Source: Terriglobus saanensis SP1PR4 (GTDB lineage: Bacteria; Acidobacteriota; Terriglobia; Terriglobales; Acidobacteriaceae). From it: a stretch of DNA of 64,000 nucleotides. The stretch lies in NCBI RefSeq assembly GCF_000179915.2, contig NC_014963.1:4216001-4280000 (forward strand), written 5' to 3'. How positions within the stretch are numbered: position 1 is the stretch's first letter; each line of letters opens with the position of its first letter. Under the pieces are notes generated by a model that did not search any database, was not told where the DNA came from, and was given only the letters and a program-made list of their open reading frames with translations. The translations under genes and the position numbers were made by a program. This document shows, one piece after another, positions 16,567 through 25,189 of this stretch.

Positions 16567-18777
16567 TTAGAAAAATCGCCCCAGCGTGAAGATAAACTTC
16601 CTGTGCCCGTCATCCCCAATCGATGGACCCAGCGTAAGGACACCCAGAGGCGTCTCCGCCGCCAGCCCTAAATAGCCATCCTGCCGGGTGACCGTATTGA
16701 AGTTCGGCGCGCGCATCTGCCCCGCCTCATACATCGCGAGTACATAGATGGACTGCCCCAACGGCGCCGGAAGCGAAGCGATCCGGTGCAGATATGCGGG
16801 ACGTATCAAGAAATAATCCGTCCCCCGATACTCATCCATAGCTGAAGCGGAGAGACGAGAGGGCCCGCCGAGCGTGTAGCGGAAGGGATCGGAGACGTTG
16901 CGGCCGAAGAGGCTTCCGGCCTCAAGCCCCATCGAGAAGAGATGCCCCTTGCCCGCAGTGAAGGCGTAGCTTCCGGCGAAATCCACCTTGGGCGCGTTGC
17001 GACTGTTCACCGTGCTGTACAGATATCCGGCGGAGGCCTGCGCGCGAAGGCCGTGCGTGGCAATGAGTGCGCGGTCCTGGTCGTCGATGCGATAGCGAAC
17101 GCCCGCCCACTGCGATGTCCCGGAAAAGTCCGCCTGACCGTCGGTGCCTGTGTCGGTCTTCCAGCGCTGGAAACGCTCCTGCCAGCCCACGCGCAACTCG
17201 CTGGAACGCTTGAAGGTGAAGCCACCGTCGACGCCGCCACCCGCGGATTGCGAGAGCCTCTGCGCCACGCGGTCCTGATCGGAGTAGATATAAACCGGCA
17301 TCCGGTTGAAGTCGAAGTGCGGAGCGACGAAGAAGCCTGCGGTCGTGATCCGGCGGTAGTACTCCGTGCCCACCGTGGTTTGGAATCCGGCGCTCACACG
17401 CGCGCGAAACTCGGAGCCGAAGCCGCCAAAGTCCTGATAGAGAAATGCCGTATCCAGCGTGGCGCGTGCGGGCACACCGGACTGCGCGGCGAGATCTGCT
17501 CCGAGTAGAAGGAATGGAGGTCCGGCTGATTTGTCCTTCACGTCGACATTGAGCTGGGCCTCTTGGGCAGTTTGCGCTGAGCCTGAAGGCTTGACCACCA
17601 CGGCGTAGTCCGCGTCGTAGCGGCCGTCGCTGCGGATGTCGTCCATCTTGTCTTCGACCTTCTTGAGGTCCAGCGGCTGATGGGTAATGGGAACCAGAGA
17701 TTTTTCTACCGCGCGACGCAGGGCGGGGCTGGGTGCGGTCACGGTAGCACCGGCGAGCAGACGCGGAGCGGGACGCAGGAGGCTGTGGCGATGTGCGAGG
17801 TAGGCGGCCCATTCTGCGTCATCCAGACGATAGCGAAGCAGAGCGGAGCGCTGCTTCTCCGCCGAGGCGTATCCCGCCGCGACGAGTTCTTTCGTCTTTG
17901 TGTAGCTGCCCGTATCCATCCCCGTGGTCTCGGGCTGGAGGACGAGATCCGCAAGCGTGCGCGAGCGAAGTTCGTTTCCCCAGGAGGCAACACTGAAGCT
18001 GCGTTGTAGGACTCCCAAAATCGAGTTGCCCTGCCCCTTTTCCATCGGTGCGAGTGGGAGAGAGACGCCAATGACAACATCGGGGTGCAGCTCCGAACGC
18101 AACGTTCCCGTCGGCAGGTTCTCCAGGATCGCGCCGTCCACATAGAGGTGCTCCCCCTGTTCCGCCGGGCTGTAGATGCCGGGTAGAGAGATGGACGCGC
18201 GCACAGAATCGACCAGGCTTCCGTCCCGAAATATAGCTTCCTTCCCCTCCGCAATGTCTGTCGCGACGCAGCGAAACGGAATAGGAAGGTTGCTGAACGG
18301 CAGATCGGAGCCATAGGCCAGGAAGTTTTGAGAGAGAAAAGAGTTAAGCCCGGAGTCGATCAAAACGCCGCTGCGCAGGGAGACGCCATGGCGCAGACCG
18401 ACGTTCAAGGCATTGGGAGCCCAGCGACGGTCCTCGCGACGCCGATAGCTGAGGGCACGGAAGTCGGGATTCAGGCGGAAGACCTGCGTGATCGCCTGGT
18501 CGTTCATCAGGTGCTCGATCTCGTCCGGCGTCTTCCCCGTGGCATAAAAAGCGCCGATCATCGATCCCATACTGGTTCCGGCGATGGCGTCTACGGGGAT
18601 GTGGTTCTCCTCGAACCAGCGAAGTACACCGATCTCCGAGAGAGCAAGAGCACCTCCGCCTCCAAGGGCAAGACCAATGCTGGGACGATGAGTTGGTTCA
18701 CCTTGTTCTGCGTTGTTTGCCTGGGCCATCACAGTAGCCGCACAGAGCAGCAGGGTGGAGAAACGACGCAATTTCAA
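16567..18777 (-). CDS. Patatin-like phospholipase with POTRA and outer-membrane beta-barrel
   Basis: 736 residues. A signal peptide (to about residue 20) is followed by a patatin domain: oxyanion GGGGALALSEIG (residues 39-50), nucleophile GTSMG (S69), and DGA at about residue 210. A POTRA-like module (LLAGATVTAP, then LDLKKVEDKMDDIR) and a C-terminal barrel of about 330 residues end in aromatic Phe-Phe. This is the domain order of PlpD-type (type Vd) autotransporters, which display or release a lipase at the outer membrane. The start is TTG 18777 with AGGAAAGG upstream. Only the first G-x-G-G-x-R motif deviates, with Ala in place of Arg. Confidence 0.85.
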   Translation of the reverse strand: MKLRRFSTLLLCAATVMAQANNAEQGEPTHRPSIGLALGGGGALALSEIGVLRWFEENHIPVDAIAGTSMGSMIGAFYATGKTPDEIEHLMNDQAITQVFRLNPDFRALSYRRREDRRWAPNALNVGLRHGVSLRSGVLIDSGLNSFLSQNFLAYGSDLPFSNLPIPFRCVATDIAEGKEAIFRDGSLVDSVRASISLPGIYSPAEQGEHLYVDGAILENLPTGTLRSELHPDVVIGVSLPLAPMEKGQGNSILGVLQRSFSVASWGNELRSRTLADLVLQPETTGMDTGSYTKTKELVAAGYASAEKQRSALLRYRLDDAEWAAYLAHRHSLLRPAPRLLAGATVTAPSPALRRAVEKSLVPITHQPLDLKKVEDKMDDIRSDGRYDADYAVVVKPSGSAQTAQEAQLNVDVKDKSAGPPFLLLGADLAAQSGVPARATLDTAFLYQDFGGFGSEFRARVSAGFQTTVGTEYYRRITTAGFFVAPHFDFNRMPVYIYSDQDRVAQRLSQSAGGGVDGGFTFKRSSELRVGWQERFQRWKTDTGTDGQADFSGTSQWAGVRYRIDDQDRALIATHGLRAQASAGYLYSTVNSRNAPKVDFAGSYAFTAGKGHLFSMGLEAGSLFGRNVSDPFRYTLGGPSRLSASAMDEYRGTDYFLIRPAYLHRIASLPAPLGQSIYVLAMYEAGQMRAPNFNTVTRQDGYLGLAAETPLGVLTLGPSIGDDGHRKFIFTLGRFF

Positions 18778-18926
18778 CTTTTAAAGCCTTTCCTGCAGGC
18801 CGACGCGAGCCCTTGCTCTCTTACGAAATTCGAGGGTTGGCCAATCCGTGCAGAGTGCCGCATACTGTCTCCGTGAGCGCTACTGTATCTGCAGCATCGG
18901 GAAGACGTCGACCCCACTTAAGTTGG

Positions 18927-19346
18927 ATGGAAGCACTGCTCCGGCGGATGCGAACTCTTCATCCAGTGACTCAATCGCCAACAGCGATTACGGGCGAACG
19001 AGGTGAAGAGGCCGCCTACTTCTTTCTTCGGCGCAGCGGATTTACCGTGGTGGCGCGGCGTTGGCGCACCGGCAGGCTTCGCGGCGATCTCGACCTGATC
19101 GCGTGGGAGGGCGACGTACTTTGTTTCGTGGAAGTGAAGACGCGCAGCCGCCGCGACAGCATCTCCGCCGAGTTTGCCGTGGACCACGACAAGGAACGCA
19201 TCCTGCGCGGCATGGCGACGGCGTACCTCGGGCATCTCCCGGTCAGCCTGGATCGCACACATCTGCAGACGCGCTTCGATATCGTCTCGGTCTACCTGGA
19301 CGAGCTTCCCCTGGGTATTGAGCTGTTGCGTGATGCGTTCGTGTGA
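18927..19346 (+). CDS. yraN: YraN/UPF0102 family nuclease-like protein
   Basis: 139 residues from ATG 18927. It has the restriction-endonuclease-like core of UPF0102: GERGEEAAYFFLRRSGF, then GDLDLIAWEGDVLCFVEVK with the Asp and Glu-x-Lys acidic/basic pair, and TRFDIVSVY. The cellular role of the family is not established; a Holliday-junction or DNA-repair role has been suggested. A weakly coding upstream extension in frame is not supported by a ribosome site. It is divergent from the patatin gene with a 149-bp gap. Confidence 0.82.
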   Translation: MEALLRRMRTLHPVTQSPTAITGERGEEAAYFFLRRSGFTVVARRWRTGRLRGDLDLIAWEGDVLCFVEVKTRSRRDSISAEFAVDHDKERILRGMATAYLGHLPVSLDRTHLQTRFDIVSVYLDELPLGIELLRDAFV

Positions 19347-19403
19347 GTTACTTTTTCAGGCTGCGGTGTCTACTATCATGGAAGCTCCTGAGGCAAATGA
19401 ACC

Positions 19404-19892
19404 ATGACCCTGTTGAATGCTCCTACCTATAACGCGGACCGCGAAAACCTGAAACGCAACCTGCTGATCGGCGCGGGCGCGCTTGTGGCCCTGATCGTCG
19501 TCATCGCCTTCGCAGGAATCCTTACGGGCCATGGCTGGTTCTTTTCGAACCTTCCGGCGGAGCACCGCGTCCATCACTTCCTCACGGACATCGAGAACAA
19601 GGACTTCAAGGCCGCCTATGCGATCTATGTGAACGATCCCGCATGGGAGCAGAACACGGCCAAGTACACCGCCTATCCGCTCAGCCGCTTTACCGAAGAC
19701 TGGACCACCTACTCCGATGTGGGCGCGATCAAGAGCCACCACGTCGACAAGTCCGTCACCGACGGCACAGGCCCGTTTGGTACAGGCATCATCGTGGGCG
19801 TGACCGCGAACGGAAGTAAGCGGATGTTTATCTGGTACGAGCGCAAGGACGGTACACTGACCTACCCTCCGCCGCATGTCTTCAGCTATTGA
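19404..19892 (+). CDS. Membrane-anchored protein with extracytoplasmic domain
   Basis: 162 residues. The N-terminal cytoplasmic stretch is followed by one transmembrane helix (residues 20-42, LLIGAGALVALIVVIAFAGIL). An extracytoplasmic domain of about 115 residues begins AEHRVHHFLTDIENKDFKAAY, a pattern like small NTF2/DUF4878-type 'growth of a domain' proteins, and ends with beta-strands (RMFIWYERKDG). The assignment to a family is tentative. It lies 57 bp after yraN and just before a tRNA gene. Confidence 0.6.
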   Translation: MTLLNAPTYNADRENLKRNLLIGAGALVALIVVIAFAGILTGHGWFFSNLPAEHRVHHFLTDIENKDFKAAYAIYVNDPAWEQNTAKYTAYPLSRFTEDWTTYSDVGAIKSHHVDKSVTDGTGPFGTGIIVGVTANGSKRMFIWYERKDGTLTYPPPHVFSY

Positions 19893-19964
19893 GCCTGGCC
19901 GACGGGTGCAAAGATGCCCGGATGCGCCGTTACAATAGAGACTGCACGCCACCATTGGCTGTGC

Positions 19965-20041
<77 letters not shown>

Positions 20042-20060
20042 GATTCTTTCCCTCATACAA

Positions 20061-20097
20061 GAGAAGAGGCGCAGCCATATTGGCTGCGCCTCTTCTC
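20061..20097. terminator. Strong hairpin between tRNA and nuclease gene
   Basis: A 17-bp perfect stem (gagaagaggcgcagcca with its complement) around loop TAT. It lies between the tRNA and the convergent large secreted gene and can serve both strands. Confidence 0.75.
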
Positions 20098-20107
20098 TTG
20101 CTGATAC

Positions 20108-23100
20108 TTACTGCACGGTGATGGTGATCGTCTCCGTATGCGAGAGCGTTCCGCTCGTCGCCGTCACGGCGTAGGTGAACGTGCCTGCGGGCGTTCCCGC
20201 CGGGTTGAGGTTTGAAGAATCGCTGCAACCCGTTGCGGCGGACATCGCGGCCAGACCGATCAGCAGCATGCCAAGAACGCTCGCCAGCCGCATTTTGCGT
20301 AGACGGCCCGCCATCAGCAGGACAATTCCGCTCAGCATGCCACCGAGCAGTGTTTCCGTGGGCAGACCGGAAGCACGTGATGGCAGCGTACGCGGGTTCG
20401 CTGTGAGCGTCACCGTCTGCGTGCTGGTAGCGCCTGCAGCCAGAGTGAAGGTTGCTGGAACGTTGCACGTGAGGCCGGGTGCGAAGACGCTGTTGACAGC
20501 GGTGCAACTGAGGGCAATCGTCCCGGAGAACGAGTTGAGCGAAGTGAACGTCAGCCCAACCGTAGTAGCCGTGCCTGCCGTTACGCTTGCAGACGTCGGA
20601 TTCTTCCCTGCGGAGTCTGTCACCGTAAAGTCCGCCACGCCAACGCCTATGAGCGTTGCGGCTATCCTCCCTCCCGAAAACACTACCGTGAGCAGACCGG
20701 TACGCGTGCCGGGGAGCGTCGGTTGGAAGGTCACGGCGATGTTGCAGGTCGAGCCGACGGCAAGCGAGGTTCCGCAGTTATTCGTCACGCCAAAGTCACC
20801 CGTAGCCGTCGCGCTGATGAAGCCTAGCGGTGCTTCGCCGGTGTTCGTCAGGACAAATCCCTGCGTACTGGTAGAGCCGATCGCTACGCTTCCAAAGGAC
20901 GGAGGCGTTGTAGTTGTGAGCCCTGCTCCCATATTCGGAGGCGGCAGGGTGAAATAACCAACGGCAACGTCGTGATCCGAAGTGCGTGCGGGTGTGGCGG
21001 CATCGTTGTAAGCCGTCGTGGGGAAATCGGCGTTCAAGTGGGCGTAGGCCATATGTGCGCCTGCGGCCACGAGGTCCGGCGTCACTACGAGGTGGTCGAG
21101 GATCTGCGCATTGCCGTATTCCACGTAAGACCAGCGCTGATCGGCTGGCAGCAGAAGCGCGAGGTCCGTAAGCGGCGTCACCAGACCGGCGACGCCCGGC
21201 TGCACTACCTGGTTTGCGGGCAAAACGTTCGTGTTCGTGTACGTCGCAAGGGTATCTGTGTAACCGTCGGAGAACTCGAAGGCATTGAAGTCTCCACCGG
21301 AGATCACATGCGTCCCGGCGGGAAGCGACTGGATGTACTTGGCGATATCTTCCGCCTGCAGCTCCTTCTTCTGCCGCGTGGAGGTCGAGGTGGTGCTGTT
21401 CTCGCCCGTCAATGCTTTCATGTGATTCACGATCACGGTCACCGGGTAGTCCTTGATGCCGTCGCCACGCTTGACGCCCGCGTTCAGGACCAGCCAGGGG
21501 CGATCGTTCAGCGTGATCGGCTGCGTTCCGCCGGTGTAGGTGAAGGTATGTCCCTGACCGAACTGCGTGACCGCCAGCTTGTCCACGGTCGTCGTCTTCA
21601 CCAGGAAGCCGACAGAGATGCCCGTTCCATCCTGCGTGTACGTGGTGGAGTTGTCCGTGCTGTACGCCGCATAGAGGCCGGGCGTGCCTGCGTCCGTATT
21701 GATCTGGTTGGCGATGTCGTTCGCTACGCTCTGGTTCTCCACCTCTTCCAGTGTCACAACGTCGGGCAGATTCAGGACGTTACGAACGGCGAGCGAAAGC
21801 TTCTGCAAACGGCGAGCATACGCCGCCGTGGTCACATCGACCGCTTCCGAGATAAAGGTCTGTCCGGTTGAGACAATCGGCGTATTCGAGCTTCCGTTGT
21901 ATCCGTTCACGCCAGCGGGCACGTAGTAAAGATTGTCCGGGGTCGCCTGCGCCGGGTTATAGAAGCGTTCGATATTGAACGAGGCGACCGTGAACTGAGT
22001 GGCCGCAGCCGTTGGTACAGGCTGCACGGTCATGCCCGGCACCACGGTCGTCTTGTCGTAGCTCACGTCCAGCAGAAGGCGCGAGGGATCGTAGAACGAA
22101 TCGTTGGAGTAGGTCATATCGAGCACGCCCGTGACATTGGGCAGCACGGCGCCGGTAGAAAGCTCAATCGATCCCGCCGTTCCGCGGAAGAAGGTGGAGT
22201 CCACCAGCATGCGCTCCGGATTGTCATCGAAAACCGCAGGAGTCTTCGACGCGTCCACCACCAGATCGCGGAGGTCGATGCCGGGTTCGCGGAAGGGGCG
22301 CGGGGTTCCCGTGATCACGGCATAGAACTGCCCGTTGGAGGTATACGTTTCGGAGGATTCATTCAGACTGGCCGAATCTGTGCCAGAGGTCGTGGTCAAC
22401 GACGGAATGGAGACGCGCATGCCTTCGTAGGGTGTCAGCTGATAGAGACCGCCGGTCGGCGTCAGCATGGCAGGCGTCAGGACCACCGGTGCGGGCAACG
22501 GGGAGACGCCCGTGTTCGTGATCGTGGCAAAGGTCAGGTTGAGCTCCGTCGCCGGTGTATGGCTCACGGTCTGGGCTGGATAGGTAGTGATCTTTCCGGT
22601 CACAGTGACGGTGTTCCCAATGGCCAGCCCACTCGGGATCGCATTGGGTGAGTAGACATAGATTCCATCCGGCGTCGCGGGATTGCCATCGCCCGTCGGG
22701 TCCTGGAGAAAGAAGCCGCTGGTTCCAATGCCTGTCACGATGCCGCTCGTCTGCACCGCTACACCAGCGGTGGGAGCGGTGGAGACGCTGGAGTACACCG
22801 ACACGGGGCTGGGCCCGGTCGAAGACTTCGCTCCCTGAATGTCATAGATGCGTACCGCGACACCGGGCTGTGCGACCGTCAGCGCAATCGTGCCCGAAGC
22901 GGTGGCCGCGGTGTTGTCCACGACCGTCACGGGAATACTCAGGGTCGCGGCGGGGCTGGTGATCGTCGTCTTGAACGAATACGTCTTGTCGCCGGCGGTG
23001 GCATCGCCGTTGGTCCCGTCGTCAAAGAGCGGCTGCGTTGCGGATCCTCCCACGCTGGAAAGATCGGCGGTCACCGTGGCGCTCGTCGTCGCGGTGCCAT

Positions 23101-23893
23101 AGGTCACCGTCGCGGTGAGCGTCACGCTCTGAGTGGAGACAAACGAAGCGGAGTTGCCTGTGATGCCGAGCGTTGTTACGCCCGTGTAACTAGAGTTTCT
23201 TGGATTCGGCGTACCCACGGCGAAATCTGCAAAATTGCTCGTCGTGGCTATGGCAGGGCTTTTACGAATGAGTGCGTTTGTCGCGCCGATCGTCGGTGCG
23301 GCCGCCGTCACATAGCAGGCAGCCGACTGATTTCCGTATCCGACAAAATCCACTACCGTCGCCGGATTCGGACAGGATGCGGATCCCGCGAGCGTAAAAC
23401 CAGTAAGGGAAGTTCCCGTATTGCCACCTGTAGCCGAAAGCGCCGTCACCGTACCGGCGTTGTAAGTTAGCGCCACTTTGCCGTTCGAAGCGCTCAAGTC
23501 CGTAGTAAAGCCGTTCGAACCAATCGAAACGATCTGGTCGGGCACCGGATCCTTGGCAGGGTTATACGCGAATGTTCCGCTGGCCGGTGCAAACAGAATG
23601 AGATAGTACTTACCCGAAGGAATTGAAGCGGAGGGTGTAAGAGCAAACGCATTCCAGTTTGCGGTCGAGCCGCTACCGTACTGAATTCCATATCCGCTCA
23701 AGGAAATTGGGCTCAAAGTGGGGTTATATAACTCGACGTAATCGTGCTGATAAGGTGTCCCCGTCGTATTTGAGGTACTGCCACCACCATAAATTTGGGT
23801 AATCACCGGTTGCGTCACCAATTGCGTCTGCGCAGAGGCGAGCGAAGCAAAGGAAAGCAAAAGGATGGCCAGGCAGCGAGCGAAGTTTTTCAA
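20108..23893 (-). CDS. Giant secreted endonuclease/phosphatase-family protein with lamin-tail and Ig-like modules
   Basis: 1261 residues from TTG 23893 (AAGGTG 8 bp upstream). A signal peptide (about residues 1-21) is followed by a lamin-tail-type domain (ITQIYGGGS...YVELYNPT), an Ig-like region, an OB-fold-like stretch (GIVTGIGTSGFFLQDPTGDG), then an exonuclease-endonuclease-phosphatase domain at about 635-1010 with FNIERF, VVTLEEVENQ, GGDFNAFEFSDG and SDHDVAVGYF. This is the ExeM/NucH type of extracellular nuclease. A 'choice-of-anchor' SPD-2-like module and an Ig-like repeat follow. The C-terminus has two hydrophobic helices ending in a GCSDSS segment and a final beta-rich tail. It is exported; the substrate is probably nucleic acid. 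Confidence 0.82.
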   Translation of the reverse strand: MKNFARCLAILLLSFASLASAQTQLVTQPVITQIYGGGSTSNTTGTPYQHDYVELYNPTLSPISLSGYGIQYGSGSTANWNAFALTPSASIPSGKYYLILFAPASGTFAYNPAKDPVPDQIVSIGSNGFTTDLSASNGKVALTYNAGTVTALSATGGNTGTSLTGFTLAGSASCPNPATVVDFVGYGNQSAACYVTAAAPTIGATNALIRKSPAIATTSNFADFAVGTPNPRNSSYTGVTTLGITGNSASFVSTQSVTLTATVTYGTATTSATVTADLSSVGGSATQPLFDDGTNGDATAGDKTYSFKTTITSPAATLSIPVTVVDNTAATASGTIALTVAQPGVAVRIYDIQGAKSSTGPSPVSVYSSVSTAPTAGVAVQTSGIVTGIGTSGFFLQDPTGDGNPATPDGIYVYSPNAIPSGLAIGNTVTVTGKITTYPAQTVSHTPATELNLTFATITNTGVSPLPAPVVLTPAMLTPTGGLYQLTPYEGMRVSIPSLTTTSGTDSASLNESSETYTSNGQFYAVITGTPRPFREPGIDLRDLVVDASKTPAVFDDNPERMLVDSTFFRGTAGSIELSTGAVLPNVTGVLDMTYSNDSFYDPSRLLLDVSYDKTTVVPGMTVQPVPTAAATQFTVASFNIERFYNPAQATPDNLYYVPAGVNGYNGSSNTPIVSTGQTFISEAVDVTTAAYARRLQKLSLAVRNVLNLPDVVTLEEVENQSVANDIANQINTDAGTPGLYAAYSTDNSTTYTQDGTGISVGFLVKTTTVDKLAVTQFGQGHTFTYTGGTQPITLNDRPWLVLNAGVKRGDGIKDYPVTVIVNHMKALTGENSTTSTSTRQKKELQAEDIAKYIQSLPAGTHVISGGDFNAFEFSDGYTDTLATYTNTNVLPANQVVQPGVAGLVTPLTDLALLLPADQRWSYVEYGNAQILDHLVVTPDLVAAGAHMAYAHLNADFPTTAYNDAATPARTSDHDVAVGYFTLPPPNMGAGLTTTTPPSFGSVAIGSTSTQGFVLTNTGEAPLGFISATATGDFGVTNNCGTSLAVGSTCNIAVTFQPTLPGTRTGLLTVVFSGGRIAATLIGVGVADFTVTDSAGKNPTSASVTAGTATTVGLTFTSLNSFSGTIALSCTAVNSVFAPGLTCNVPATFTLAAGATSTQTVTLTANPRTLPSRASGLPTETLLGGMLSGIVLLMAGRLRKMRLASVLGMLLIGLAAMSAATGCSDSSNLNPAGTPAGTFTYAVTATSGTLSHTETITITVQ

Positions 23894-24218
23894 AGCGTGT
23901 GCACCTTTAGGGGAATGGCAGAGCAGGGTTGGAGCGCGTAGGGTCAGACCAACTTCGCGGCGCAGAATCTCAAAGCTGGTTTTAGGAGTCCCTTTCTACT
24001 CGCCCCGCAATCGTGACTCAAGTAAAAATTTCATGACTACGGTGGGAAACTCCTCGAAACTCCGCGTAAGCCTTTTACTTTCAGCGCGAAACAAGTTACC
24101 GACGATGTTCTGAAAACACCTTTTCGTACCAAGAAGACAAGTTTCCGTTCGAAGCGCATCACAGTGGCATGGGCCGCATTCAACTCCCGAACTTAGAGGT
24201 TTCCCAAGGTATGAAGGT
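23894..24218. other. 325-bp intergenic region between divergent secreted-protein genes
   Basis: It should hold the promoters of the nuclease (minus) and the outer-membrane protein (plus). The octamer gaaactcc occurs twice, at 24046-24053 and 24056-24063, in direct repeat with a 10-bp period. I see no RNA gene, riboswitch or convincing sigma-70 pair. Confidence 0.4.
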
Positions 24219-24812
24219 ATGAAAAGCCCGAACCGCACATTTGGCCAACTCCTCTCCGCAGTCGGTCTTCTTCTTTTGGCTCCGGCTTGCATTGGACAGG
24301 CCGCCGCTCCCGCTGGCGTGGAGGCGATGCGCCTGCAGGCCTTCGCCATGCTCTCGTACGTGCGGCCTGACTTCGGCGGCGCTTTGAAAAACGCGGGAGG
24401 AACCGTGGGCGCGGATCTCAACATCGGCTCCTTTGGGCGTTTTGAACCCTCCGTGGAAGTGCGCGCCGTTGGTTCAGGCGGACGTGTGAGCAATCAATAT
24501 GCGTACTCGGGCGGGCCCCGGATCGAAGCGCGTTACGGCCCCTTCCGGCCTTACGTCGATCTCCTGCTGGGCTACGGGATCATCAAGTTCGACAAGCCTG
24601 CATCGCCAAAATATACGCAGGACAACTCGACCGTTACGACCTTTGGTGGTGGCGTGGATTACGCGATGGGTCGAAGCTGGGCGCTGCGCGCGGACATCCA
24701 GCGACAGTCCTGGCAGTACGACAAAGCCGTGCCTGCGTTCCATCCAATTCAGATCAGCGGCGGCCTGCGGTATCGCTTTCACTTCCGGAACAAGCACGGC
24801 GGTCCGGAATAA
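24219..24812 (+). CDS. Outer-membrane beta-barrel protein (OmpA-barrel-like)
   Basis: 197 residues. A signal peptide (LLSAVGLLLLAPACIGQ) may be cleaved near the Cys-Ile-Gly-Gln end. The rest is alternating beta-strands as in eight-stranded porin-like barrels: VRPDFGGA, RFEPSVEVRAVG, GPRIEARYGPFRPYVDLLLG, TFGGGVDYAMG and a last strand ISGGLRYRFHF. No catalytic motif is visible. It is likely a small outer-membrane protein of unknown role, monocistronic, followed by a tRNA. Confidence 0.75.
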   Translation: MKSPNRTFGQLLSAVGLLLLAPACIGQAAAPAGVEAMRLQAFAMLSYVRPDFGGALKNAGGTVGADLNIGSFGRFEPSVEVRAVGSGGRVSNQYAYSGGPRIEARYGPFRPYVDLLLGYGIIKFDKPASPKYTQDNSTVTTFGGGVDYAMGRSWALRADIQRQSWQYDKAVPAFHPIQISGGLRYRFHFRNKHGGPE

Positions 24813-24890
24813 CCCGAGCCTCGTGTACACTTGAGCTAAGGAAATACCCCAGCGTGGCCTACTTTTGGGTAGCGCAAAATCCTTAACAGT

Positions 24891-24967
24891 CGGGACGTGG
24901 CTCAGCCTGGTAGAGCGCACCCTTGGGGTGGGTGAGGTCGCTAGTTCGAATCTAGTCGTCCCGACCA
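24891..24967 (+). tRNA. tRNA-Pro (GGG)
   Basis: 77 nt with encoded CCA. The acceptor stem CGGGACG pairs with CGTCCCG. The anticodon stem CACCC/GGGTG encloses loop TTGGGGT, giving anticodon GGG. The T-arm is CTAG-TTCGAAT-CTAG. Confidence 0.95.
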
Positions 24968-25001
24968 TTCACTTTCAGCACACCTCCTTCTTAGGAGAAC
25001 G

Positions 25002-25033
25002 ATTGGCCCTTTGCAACCTTGCAGAGGGCCAAT
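25002..25033 (+). terminator. Hairpin after tRNA-Pro
   Basis: attggccct/agggccaat is a 9-bp stem with an inner tgcaa/ttgca stem, followed by TTCATTG. It likely ends the tRNA transcript. Confidence 0.6.
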
Positions 25034-25189
25034 TTCATTGCTCCGCACCCTGCCTCGCGTGTCCGTCACGCGCCGATGCGATGCGTCTTCGCTGGAGTGT
25101 AGACTTTCGACGATCCACTACAGCGCCCTCACGCCGCGCTGAACTTCCGTTCCATCCAACAGGTCTATCCCCTTCAAGAGGCTGCTTGC

